From: Escallonia rubra
Taxonomy: Eukaryota; Streptophyta; Magnoliopsida; Escalloniales; Escalloniaceae
Length of the DNA: 64,000 bases
Direction of reading: 5' to 3'
NCBI GenBank assembly: GCA_033065855.1
Contig: JAVXUO010000204.1
Location: 1-64,000, forward strand
The translations under genes and the position numbers were made by a program. The notes beneath the pieces are model-generated. The model did no database searches. It saw only the letters and a program-made list of their open reading frames with translations, and was not told the origin of the DNA. Of the stretch, positions 25,589 through 36,483 are shown one piece after another. The stretch's first letter is position 1; every line of letters starts with the position of its first letter.

Positions 25589-25848
25589 TGTCCGCTATAC
25601 TGTAAAGCGGAAATTAATGCCGACACACTGACACGTCAGAAAGAAAGACATGACGCGAGACTTTCTTGGCGGGCGACGGGACAGGCTTGACAGGTGTGAG
25701 CCTAGGGGACGTCCGCTACACTGTATAGCGGACGTCTTTTTGCTGTCCCGTGTCAGTAATTTAATGTTGTCCGCTATACAGTGTAGCGGACTGGCGTGGA
25801 GGGGCAAAAAGGTAAAAAAAAGTACGTCCGCTACACTGTATGGCAGAC
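25589..25848 (-). promoter_or_regulatory. Palindrome array R (4 units), upstream of the transposase
   Basis: Units at about 25589, 25711, 25769 and 25826. The inner one is outside the TIR and the other three are the mirror of units 1-3 of array L. The array lies upstream of the transposase leader exon (about 25447-25560). Role inferred. Confidence 0.75.
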
Positions 25849-25975
25849 GACTGACAGTTTTCGAAAAAGGCGCGATCTGGCCATCCATCTATCTGGGCCG
25901 TCCATCTTTCAAGATGGATGGCCAGATCGCGCTTGCAAAATATCCCATTTTGCCTCCGTTCTCAACGGATCAGCT

Positions 25976-25977
<2 letters not shown>
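25670..25977. repeat. MULE right terminal inverted repeat
   Basis: Reverse complement of 18856-19145 with scattered substitutions and an extra ~17-bp duplication near 25875-25925 (CCATCCATCTATCTGGGCCG next to GATGGATGG). Confidence 0.9.

Positions 25978-26035
<58 letters not shown>
25978..26035. repeat. AT microsatellite right of the MULE
   Basis: Pure AT tract continuing that at 18753-18855. Confidence 0.95.
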
Positions 26036-26040
<5 letters not shown>

Positions 26041-26239
26041 TAGACGGACTGGTTTTCCCATGGGCTGGACGGGCTGGTAGAAACCTTTGCCCATGTCTGG
26101 CCCATATTTTTTACGGGCTCAAAATTTTGAGCCCACATCCACCACAGTCTCTACAAAAGTAAGTCCATGCCCATATTTTTGCGGGCTGGCACGGGATGTC
26201 CACGGGTTGCCCGGCCCAAGTTGCACCCCTACTTTTAAT

Positions 26240-26664
26240 CACCTCACTTGAGCACTGCTCATGAATCATTCATTTGACACAATTCTGGTCTCACAAACTT
26301 TAGAACAAAAAAGAGTTGGCAGTACGATATTTGTTAGACCCCGAATATCTTAAATCTGTTGAATTCCCAACAAAAAAAAAAGGAGAAGAAAATTTTGATT
26401 TTGTTTTTAAGGGTGTTTTTATAATTTTTCCTCTTATTGTACAGGCCTAAGAAACAATTCAGATTTCACTTTGCGAAAAGTGAGCTATACTTTTAGAATT
26501 AGATTTGTAAATTCAGAAAATTCTGGGACATAATTAGTATTTTTGCAATTCTAATTATTTTAGGAATATAGTTATTTCCTTTTTAAGATTTTTGATGACT
26601 TACAACAATATATATTCCTAGAAGTACAACATAGTTCCCAAAAGCCTCCAAAGAATTCCTAAGA
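26240..26664. other. Noncoding, nothing recognised
   Basis: Spacer between the large hAT element and the second family R block. A TGTTAGACCCCGAATAT phrase at 26333 looks like a possible LTR start but has no partner in view. Confidence 0.4.
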
Positions 26665-29190
26665 AGAGACTTTATGAGATTTTGATCATTACTTTGAGAT
26701 AGGCTTATTTTTTATTTTAAAATTGAGGTTTGGATTAGGAACCACATAAAAATATTGTAATTGTTCGAGTCTAATTGAAAATTTTGGTAATCTTACGGAT
26801 TTTGACATAATTTATTTGAGAAGATCAAGGCTTTGAAGTTGGATTGTGTGATTAGGAGTAAGGGTTTATTTTTTTGGTGAAAATTCTTTATAACTTTTTA
26901 CACATTTACATTTCTTTCAAAGTATACACGACCAAAGTATAGCACTTAGTGTCCAACACTAGTTTTCTGACTAAGTATTGATGGCAGAGGTTCCACATTT
27001 CACATAGATGCATGTTTGGTGTAGTATCCTTCAGCTTTTTCCACCTCAAGATGCAGTGCTTTATCCATAACTATCGTCATTTTTTTTTTTTTTTGTGTAT
27101 TATTATTTACTCTGACCCCCTTCCTATCCACAGTTTTCCTGATCTCCTTTTTTAATAATGAAAAATTATTGTTAGTAATTTCCTACGACATTTTTGTCAC
27201 TACCGATTTATAACAGTGACTATATATAGCGAGAAAGATGAGCCTAAATGAACCAGAATAGAGGTGAAAATGAATGTTACGCACCTTCTTCCCTGCACCA
27301 AGTCAAGTCAGCGACCACTGCCAAAAAAATGGAAAAGAAGATGAGGACTCTCTTCCTTATTCTCATCGGTTTAGTATTAGTATTGTTTCCTCTTACGCAC
27401 TTCCTACCTTGCACCAAAAAGGAAAAAAATAAAATAAAAATTCCTACCAACTTCTTCCTCATCTCCTTTTTTATGGTGAAAAGATTGTTGCTAATAACTT
27501 TTTGTGACATGTTATCTTATAATATAGCGAATATTTTCTGTCGGTAAATAAGGGAATAATGTTTAAAGAAGTTTGCTAACTTGAGTTGAAGCACATAAAA
27601 TGGCTTTCGAAATGTTAGTGAATGTTATAAAAGGAAGTCCTAAAGTTGCTACTACCAAAAGAATGGTGTGCGCATAAAAAAATGCAGGTTTATGTAAAGT
27701 TGTCGTTTTCAAATTTTATTTTGACATTATATGGCACATTCAGTTTTGTTTTTTTGTTTTTTGGTGTTTAAAGCAATGAATATTACTGTCTTTAAACACT
27801 TAACTCATGGTCTGCCCATTTGAGTTAATTTTGAAAATTGAATTTGAAAGCTCAACATTACTCCATCGAGACCTATGACTCGATTATAGTTGTGGTAAAA
27901 AAAATAAATGAAAAGGATAAGGACCTTAAATTTTGGAAATGATGTTTGAGTTTCACTTTTATCATTTCAATGACATTTTTGTCACTGCAAATTCATAACT
28001 GTCACTACATAGCGAGAAAGATGAGCTCATATCGATTAGAATAGAATTCAATGTCGCGAGCCATAAAAGGTAGTTTTGTCTGACGAAGGAGAAAAGAGTA
28101 CTAGAGATAGAGAGAAGAAAATGTCAGATTATGGAAGAAGGGTGTCTGAATACCAAGTGTAAATAACTTTTTGACATAATCCGAAAAAAAGAAAATGTTT
28201 GAAAGTTTCATTTGATGTAACTATATGCTGACAATAACATAGTATGTGAGGATTAAAACAGGGAGTATACAATGTCGCTCTTAGTTTCGAATCACTTAAA
28301 TTCTAAATGGATTGTCGAATTGAAATTAAAATTGGCAATTGAAAATACAATTTTAAATTTGTTATTTGGATACAGAGTAAAAATCGAATTACATTTGGTC
28401 AAAAAATTAATTTTTTTCTCTAATAAAAAACTTGTAACTCCTTTGGTACTGGTGGTTGCCGGTGGCGGCAGCCCAACAGTTGTGTTGCTACAAAAGTCCA
28501 ACGACAGTTAACCGGCAGCAAAACGGTGGTAACAAGGAGGCCAAGTATTATTTACTTCTTGAAATTATAATTTCTATCTAGCAACATAACAGTCGGGAAT
28601 GAGCCAACATAGTATAAAATTTATTCAATAGATTTGAGTAAGAATATGAAGCACCATTCTAAATAGGTGATCTAAACAATGGAATGGTTCAATCCCATAT
28701 GCAACCATGATTCCAAGGCCAATGCTCTTATTCCAGCGGACCCTTTAAGTGCATTCATCAAATAGCTCAAACCATTGAAAGATGGAGTTCAACTAATTTA
28801 CTATCTTGCTCTTAAATTCAAACTCTTTTGTCACTATACATGTCTAACGACAACCAAACTCCTACTATTTACTAGGTATATGATGAAACATTTGTTAGTG
28901 ACTACACTGTAACTTGCTTATCCTCCAATTCAAGTGTTTGTTGAGCTCCAAGTTTTAAACCACGAGCAAATTTTCTCATGATGAACCAGTTGTAGTAATA
29001 GTTATCAATACAGCACCGTAACAGTCGGTACAAGTTAAAACGATACAAAGAACATTATATGTACTACAACGATTAAGGTCTACACCAGTCATGCTTGTCA
29101 AAGCCCCTCACTCAAACGCCTTCCAAATCAAACTTACACGAATTTTGTTAAAATCAGATTAGTTAGTAAGATACTTCTTAGCAATGATTG
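26665..29190. repeat. Family R noncoding block, copy 2
   Basis: Direct copy of 1-3480 in the same order, with an extra ~330 bp at 26757-27090 and a shortened front portion. The second half (27290-29180) follows 1680-3480 nearly line by line. No gene. Confidence 0.75.
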
Positions 29191-30560
29191 CAACAACAAG
29201 CTTGTCAAACCACCTACAGATTGTCACAAACTAAGGTAGCGTTTGAAGCCCAAAAAAAAAAAAAAAAAAAATATTGTCTTTCAAAATGTAAGCAAATGCT
29301 ATAAAAGGAAGTCCTAAGTTGTCTATAAATTTAAATGGTCTATCGTGATTGAGTAAGTGGTGTGTGCAAAAAAGTGCAGGTTTCGGCAAAATTACTCTTT
29401 TCGACTTTTGTTCTGAATTATATGGCACATTCTAATTCTTATGTGCAAAACCCTGAATCCCACTATCTTCAAATACTTTATTCATGCTTGTTATTTTGAG
29501 TTAATTTTTAAGATCAAATTTGAAGAGCCAGCATTACTCCAACGAGACGCATGGCTCGACTATTGTTGTGGGGGGAAAAAATCACCTCCTCGTTCATTCT
29601 TATCGCCAATGTCGCGAACCATGAAGATGGATTTTGTTTGGCTGAGGCAGAGGAGCATTGTAGAGAGCGAAGAAAATTTCTATTAAGGAAGAAGACAGTG
29701 TCTGGATATTAAGTGTAAATAACTTTTTGACATCGCCAAAAAGGGAAACATGAATGGAAGTGAATATGATGAAATTATATGATGGTAATATAAAAGTATG
29801 TGTGGGACTACTAAAAGTGCATTTTAATCTAGTAGCCGAAAAGGACTAAAAGATGCCTATTAGATTTAATTAGAGTTAAGACTCCGAAGGGATTGTGAAA
29901 TTAGAATTATAAATTGTATTTAGAAAAACTAAATTCGTTGTTTGGATATACAGTAAAATTTAAAAATCAAATATCATTTCTTCATAAGATTAATTTCTTT
30001 AATCAAATTTGCATCGGGCAATTGTAGCGGCTACCGGCGGCGATAGTCTAGCAGAGGTGTTCATACAAGATCCAGCGACAATCCATCGATAGTAGCGTGG
30101 TCGCAGCTGGTGGGCCAAGTATTAGTTCCTTCTTGAGACTATTAACTTCTGGCTAGCAAGATAGCAGTTGGGCATAGGCCAACATAGTATAATTAATTCA
30201 ATAGATATGGCTAAAGATCTGAATTACCATTCCAAATTGATGATCCAAACAACAGAATGCTCCAATTCCAAACACAACCCAAATTCCAAGGCCAATTCTA
30301 TGATTTAGTCAGACCAATAAAGTGCATTTATCAAACAGCTCATACGATTGAAAGATGGAGTTCAACTAAATTTACCATTTTTCTCCGAACTCTTTTGTGG
30401 TTACATATGTCTAACGACAATCAAACTCCCTTAGCAAGGGTATGGTGAAATATTTTTCACTAACTTCACCGGAATTTGCTTCTCCTCCAATTTAGTTTTA
30501 GCACCAAGTATTAAATGGGAAGAAAGTTTTCTCATGATGACCAGTTGCAATGGTAGTAAT
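29191..30560. repeat. Family R, further diverged copy
   Basis: 29270-29700 resembles 820-1310 and 30000-30560 resembles 2760-3370 (the CCGGCGGCGATAG box, then CAAACTC and the AAGTTTTCTCATGATGA phrase). It starts near a 19-base A run at 29250. No gene seen. Confidence 0.6.
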
Positions 30561-31250
30561 TAATACGGCATCGCAACGGATGATACAAGTTGAAATCGTA
30601 CAAAGAGCATTTTTCGTACAACTATGGCAGCCGGAGAATATGGCGCCAACAGCAGCCACCTTCTCTGGCTGTCGTGACAGACGATGGCCGCTGCCACCAA
30701 AGGCAGTCTCCACAACCGCTGAAAGCTACTACCACACTAGAACTAATGTGCGCACTAGCCGCCACCACAGTAGCCCCAATGCGGGTGGTAGCCGCCACAG
30801 TTACCAGCTTTCACCTTCGCTGCCACCACCTGGCACCAATTGCCACCATAGTTAGCCAGAGCACTTGTTACCGTCACCACCACTATCAGCCCCTGGTAGC
30901 CACCACTATCGTCAATAACTCCACCTCCACCCAGAAATGCCACCATTGCCATCATTATCGTTGCATGTTGAATATACCACCACTGTCGACAGCCACCTCC
31001 AATTCCGTAGGCAACTGCTGCTGCCAGCATTACAACCGACAGCCACCGTCGCAGCCACGACCGCTGCAAGTAGAGGCAGCCACTGCCATCATCATCGTTG
31101 CATGTTGCTTATACCACCACTGTCGACAGCCACCTCCACTTCCGTAGGCAACTGCTGCTGCCAGCATTACAATCGACAGCCACCGTCGCAGCCACAACTG
31201 TTGCCAGTAGAGGCAGCCACTGCCACCACGGCTGCTCCATTTCTCGTTTA
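30561..31250. repeat. GCCACC-rich low-complexity tract with tandem duplication
   Basis: Biased trinucleotide DNA. 30947-31085 and 31086-31222 are direct copies (~138 bp) sharing GTTGCATGTTG, CACTGTCGACAGCCACCTCC and GTAGAGGCAGCCACTGCC. Open frames in several frames on both strands are a composition effect, and I do not call any as genes. Confidence 0.75.
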
Positions 31251-31559
31251 GTTTTAAAAAAAGTTTCTTTTGTTTTGATCACCCCACTTAAACCCACATA
31301 GACCCACCCAATCCAGCCCAATCCAATTAACTCAATTTTTTCTTGGGTTAGTGCTCGTTGGATTTTAAAGTACATAAGCTTTCTTGGGTTATGTAGAAAC
31401 CCCGTCCAAGCCACGAAAGTTGCACCCTTCTCACACCCGTCAACAACCAATCATAACCACGGTTACTGTTGACAGTTCTTTGAAGTCGAGATAGAGATAA
31501 TTATGGTGATGATATTGGAATCTTTGGGATTCTGGTAGTTTGGGATTGTGGTGTTGAAG
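31251..31559. other. Noncoding, nothing recognised
   Basis: Short spacer with a CCCAATCCAGCCCAATCCAA phrase. No feature supported. Confidence 0.35.
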
Positions 31560-32910
31560 TGTCAGCTGACACCGATGGAGATGAAGATGGTGGTCAGGGC
31601 GAGGAAGAGTGGCCAAAGTAGTGGGCCTTTGAAGTGTTTCCCGGAAATGAAGAAGAAGCAAAAAGTATTTTTATAACCAAAGTACCTATAAGTTTGTAAC
31701 AGAATGGTAACAGAGGGACCATTTTAGTGACGAAACATAGTCAAGGACAAGGATAGAAAATTAGTATTTTACGGACAAAAATGAAAAATTGAGCATACTT
31801 TAAGGGATCAAAATGAAATTATCCATTCGTTTTAAATTTTTTTTTTCCATTTGCTTAAGGAAAGGTTCCTAAACTTGATTCCCTACGGATAAGCATAACT
31901 TCACTCGATTCAAGGGTAATATATGATGGATAACTGTGATGAGATGCAATCGAAATTACCTAATTTTCACTTTACGGTAGGATATTAAAGTTAATTTACA
32001 AATTAGAACATTTTGGTGGAGCCATTTAGTAGGCATAAGCCGAAAGTGTAAGGCACCCATCATACCCTATTTAAAAGTCACTACTTGTTTTTATTTATTT
32101 CGATGATATAGTCTTTTTATTGGGCAAAATAACCTTATTAAAAAACAAACTCTAATTTCTGTACTAAAAAAGTGGGGGTGTGTAGCCTAAGCATCCACAT
32201 GAAAAAATCTGAAGCAAAACATTCTAGACCTAAGAGAATTACATAAGTTCAAGCTCGAAGTGTAAGCGATAGAGATGTAGGCAATGATCTCGGTGACGAT
32301 GAGGTGGAGTGGCTTTTTACTGTTGACCGATATGAAGAAGAAAGACATGGAGAAGGGAATAGCTTTTAATAACAAAATTACCCTCAAGTTTTAGCCAGAA
32401 ATTGTAACAAAGGACCATAGTTCAAGGACATGGGATAGCAAAAAAAGAATTTTAAGGACAAATTAAAATCGGGCATAGTTCATGGCGTCAAAAGAAGGGT
32501 CCAAAACTTGATTAACAGTAAGGTAAAATACAAAGAAACATAACTTTGCTCGATTCACTGGCAATATAATATGGGTAATTGTGATGACATGCATTAGGAT
32601 AATCTAATTTTCAAGTCAACTATCAAATCTTAAAAATTAATTTCACTAATTAACCACACAACTTAGAAGAACTTTGACTGAGCAAATCTACTATGCTTAA
32701 GGCAAAAGGTGTTAGGAACCCATCGCACCATAACTAAAAAAGTTTCTAATGGTTTTTGTTTTGTTCGATGATACTGTTTGTTTTATTGGTCAAAAGTAAC
32801 CTAATTGAAATACAAACGGCAATTTATGTAGTTTAATCTCTTTTGTACTATATAAAAAACTTGAGTTGCGTAGCTTACGCTTGAAAAAATTAGGAACAAA
32901 ATCTTCCTAA
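31560..32910. repeat. Tandem duplication of a ~650-bp noncoding unit
   Basis: 31560-32230 and 32280-32910 are diverged copies. Both run through GAAGAAGAA, a GTAACANAGG phrase, AAGGACAAG, a TTCACTCGATTCA-type box and the TTGTTTTATTGG/TTTTTATTGGGCAAAA stretch, then GTAGC-TA-GC. No coding domain. Confidence 0.6.
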
Positions 32911-33430
32911 TTCTAACCCTGGTGCTGCGTTTGGCACACCACGTAAGGACACCTGATACGATAAAAATAGTCTTATCCGGTGTTTGGCCACGCATGTAGG
33001 GGTCCGATGAGGTATTCGATGGACAAGTTTTATCCCACTCTGGTTGGATACTTCTATTCTAGGAGTTGTTTCATTTTTATGCCAAGCACTTGGGATAAAA
33101 AAAAAAAACTGATGGGTAGAGGACCAGGGAGCACCGTAGCACCTACCGCCGGCATAATATTCACTAGCCATCGTCATTGCATCACCCAATGCCGCGGCCC
33201 TTCTTTGCCAACGAGTAACAGGGTGGTGATTTAGGAAACCAGCGGTTGGTGATGGTTAAGGAAATTGGCGGCTGGATTAGGCGATTGGCGATTGGTGGTG
33301 GATGGGGCAATCGGTTATTGTTGTGGTGAAGATCATTAGCCATTTTTTTCTGCTCGGTGTCCGTAAGTGTAGAACTCCACACTGAAAGTGATTGAGTTTA
33401 CAAACCTGTACATAAAGGTAATACATTGTA
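32911..33430. other. Noncoding, nothing recognised
   Basis: Left border of block A. Short frames on both strands lack family features. Confidence 0.35.
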
Positions 33431-33589
33431 TATTAAGGATCATTGCTTTCAAGTTTCCGAGGCTCCATCTTGGTCAATGATGATTGCAGTTGAAGCTTTC
33501 TCAAATATGAACAATAAAAGGTAGAATAGCGACACAAGATACTGCCTCTCTCTCATCCCCTTACCATGCAGCTCCAAACCACATAAACT

Positions 33590-33900
33590 GCCTATGGTGA
33601 TTCACTCCAAAAAGTGGATCAAATGGCATCCTAAATTTTTTTAGTCATATAAGTCACATTGTACACAACAACATCACCAGAATGTGCATATGATGCCCAT
33701 GACCGGCCGTCGGCTCAAAAAACACGTAAGAAAAGAACCATCTCTAGCTAAATTTACAACAAAATAAAACTAGCTATCATAAAATGTGGCCTTCTCATGG
33801 AAATGTTTAACAACCCCATACTTTATTTTCCCTTTCGGTGCGTAGACAACTGGAACATTGTCTTGGAGTTATTTCAAGTTTTGCGCTAGGCTTATCACAT
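33590..33900 (-). pseudogene. FAR1-like transposase fragment (block A)
   Basis: The minus strand reads GDVVVYNVTYMTKK and, after a one-base slip, MPFDPLFGVNH, the first catalytic region of FAR1/MULE proteins. The fragment is broken and is truncated at the left edge of block A. Block B has a longer version at 56940-58170. Confidence 0.7.
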
Positions 33901-35109
33901 TCACAACCCTTGGAATCTAAGAAGGATTCAAGTCCTTATAGTTAAGGTTAGACACAAGAGACGAACGTACCTTTGTACTATGGTACTTGCTATATGAATG
34001 ATGCTCGATTACTTTTGATGTAAGTAGTAGTGAAAGGATGATTATAAACATCTTGAAAATTGTTGATAAGACATACTCCAAGATTCTTTGGCAAAGTAAC
34101 CCGGAGCATCGTCTCACAACCGGTTCTCTAGTCCTGCGCCTTTATCATTCTAATTTAGTCCCCTATCATTTAGTTTTTTAAGCTATGCTTATACCATACA
34201 AACTGCCCAAATTTGGGACAACCAATGCAAAAAATAGTGTCCAACGCCTTCCAAAGAATGAAAAAGGTGTTATAAAGACACTTTCCCAAGTTATTGTATA
34301 TGTTCTATTTAAATTATTAGTGTAACTAGGAAAAAAAATTGGGTTGAAAAACAACAAAGCCTTGAGCGACGAGAATTTAACTATAGAATATTTGTACTTG
34401 TATCCACAATTAAATTACCTCCATCTTTTGGAACGTCAGAGGCCCACAAATTAGGTTGTCCCTAAGAAGAAAGTGCAGGTTGCCGTTTATGTTAAGAAAT
34501 GGTCTGATACTACTGATAGACCTACTTCTGGATTTACCATCGCGTAATACTGTTGTGGTGTACCGTGAAGTGGGACACGATTTGTAACATCCCGAATATT
34601 CGGAGCTGATCAATTACTTAATGATGTGAACAACCTCGACTTAATAAACGAATTTCAATATATGTCAGAGCTTCTAATCAATGCAATAACTCAAATGCTT
34701 TAAAATAATTTTTCATAGATGAAAAGACCAAATTTAAGTTATCGACGTAATGAACTAAACAATGCTTACCCACATAGAGGTTTTACTAATCAAAACAATA
34801 AAGGATAATCTTTCACTTAGGCTCTAAACCCATCCTCAAGCAATTTACTGACCATAACCTGCAAAAGGAATAAGGGTTGAGGGCTCATTAAGGTAGCTCA
34901 AAGACTAAACGAAGTGATTACAAACGATTCACAAGTTCAATTTCATGAAAAACTTTCCAAAGAGTTTAGAGGTGATCACAATTAGTTCAATAACCATATT
35001 GAAAATGAGCAATAGGAAAGCCATGCGGGCAGTGCATAGTAACAATGGTAACTACATATGCATATGCATGATAACTAGTCCATCAAGGTACTAACATGTA
35101 TGACACGCA

Positions 35110-35200
35110 GTAAACAGATCATCCTTACGAGGCCTCTAGTACAGACCATCTTTATAACGCCTCCAATACAATACAGACCATCCTTATACCGCATTAATAC
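35110..35200. repeat. Cluster of short ACAGACCATC repeats (block A)
   Basis: Four repeats of about 27 bp around ACAGACCATCCTTAT and GCCTCCAATACA, matched by a similar cluster at 60408-60490. Confidence 0.75.
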
Positions 35201-35639
35201 ACTATCACATGTCAATATATGAAAGAACAATAATTGCTAAATCAACATGTAATTCGATGCTTGACGTGCAAAAAGAGCATCATCATGAATTTAAATAATC
35301 GAATCAGGCTCAAAATTTAATATTTATTTTTAAAGGCTCTAAATGAATTTAGAAAATATTAACTTGTGAAAAGTATTAAAAAATACTATACATTTTTGAA
35401 TTTTTTTTGAAACCTTCTAGAAATTCTTAAATGGCTTAAGGTACCTCGTCGCAAAATCTAGCCGGCCAAACGACCATAGTGCGCCTCCCACACAGTCACA
35501 CTAACCATTCCTCCAAAATATGCACATTGGCATGGATAAACCTGCGGAAGCACATAATACACCTGCAGAAGAGCGGGGTACAAGTACACATGGTGCCATA
35601 CTACTATTTACATACCCCTTGCAGCCATCAGACACGACA

Positions 35640-35840
35640 GTTCACACATAATACACACACGCGTGCACCATGCACACATGCGATTGCGATTACACCCCCC
35701 CCCCCCGCCCTCCCCCCCCCACACACACACTGTTACATATATCACACGCTCTCTCTCTCTCTCTAGACACACGCACGACACAAGCACGCACACCCACAGT
35801 ACACATATTATACACCCCCCCCCCACCATGCAGTAGCGGA
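35640..35840. repeat. Low-complexity C and CA tracts
   Basis: Runs of C at 35695-35710 and 35815-35823, CACACA stretches and a CTCTCTCT run. Low-complexity frames only. Confidence 0.9.
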
Positions 35841-36249
35841 AGGAAGGGGGTGGCACAGTTGGCACGTACTCACCTCCAACGTTTGGCATTAAGTACTTTT
35901 TGTACTATGAGTTTTGCATTAATGGTTCTGCTACTTTAGTGCCCATCCAAAAACCTTATAGATTTTAAGAACTTTTTAAAGCCATTGTTCTTTCTTAATA
36001 TTACACAAAATTATTCCTACCACAAAACAATCAAGAAATTCTAACACTTCAATTTATTTTCCATTTTGTTACTCTAGATTTATATTAGTACGTCAATTCC
36101 TTTTAAAAATATTTTATTAATTTTAATGTCCAAAGTAAAGTGTAACTACAAAAAATATACTACGAATTTTATTTCTCAAGGTAACATTGTAAGCTTCATT
36201 TTTATAATTTTTTGACTTAACATTTTAAGATACCTTTAAAATATTACAT

Positions 36250-36483
36250 TGGTGCTCACCTTATACAAGTCTCTGGCTCCACCACAGCACCCACGACACA
36301 CACATACACATATACCCGAACAATTACACACACTATCACTCATATTACACACAGTACACACGCCTACATCACACAACACACATCCATACACATTGGCACG
36401 CGTGATCCTGCACGCGCGCGCACATACACATATAGAGCTACAAACACCATACACACTGTCACACATATTATACACACAACGAA
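36250..36483. repeat. CA-rich low-complexity tract before LINE copy A
   Basis: Degenerate ACACAC DNA matching 61540-61735 in block B, immediately before the LINE in both copies. Confidence 0.85.

Larger units (their letters stand above)
18856..25977. mobile_element. Mutator-like element carrying PMD, B3 and transposase genes
   Basis: A 7.12-kb element starting GGAGCTGATC and ending with its inverse GATCAGCTCC. The TIRs are ~300 bp and well conserved. It encodes a PMD protein (+), a B3-domain protein (-) and a FAR1/MULE/SWIM transposase (-). The transposase is the class signature of Mutator-like elements, and PMD genes are known passengers of such elements. Three arrays of a 23-bp palindrome lie at the left end, in the centre and at the right end. 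PMD faces rightwards and the other two leftwards. A 9-bp TSD cannot be defined in the flanking AT tract, though both flanks are pure AT. Confidence 0.9.
18124..26231. mobile_element. hAT-type element split by a MULE
   Basis: The ends are an 18-bp perfect inverted repeat, TAGGGGTGCAACTTGGGC at 18124 and its reverse complement ending at 26231. An 8-bp perfect target duplication CTTTTAAT lies at 18116-18123 and 26232-26239. TIR form and TSD length fit the hAT superfamily. Its own sequence is only about 1 kb (18124-18855 and 25978-26231), with GGGCTGG/CCAGCCC-rich subterminal DNA and no transposase. An AT microsatellite inside it was the target of the MULE. Confidence 0.9.
33431..36483. repeat. 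Duplicated block A (left part)
   Basis: Direct copy of 57695-61735, starting at the shared CCAGGCTCCATCTT-type phrase and running through TGTAACATCCCNAATATTC (34591; 59856), ATGCATAT, the ACAGACCATCCTTAT cluster, the C and CA tracts and the ACATTGGTGC box. It lacks the 900-bp Helitron of block B. No intact gene. Confidence 0.9.

Noticed and set aside
30590..31251. 185-codon frame with Thr/His/Gln-rich peptide
   Set aside because: The DNA is biased GCCACC sequence, open in several frames of both strands.
34591..34610. TGTAACATCCCGAATATTC as an LTR start
   Set aside because: No second LTR, primer site or coding domain pairs with it here or at 59856.
35479..35939. Open frames across CA and C tracts near 35.6-35.9 kb and 60.8-61.2 kb
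   Set aside because: Low-complexity DNA open on both strands, with unstable C runs.
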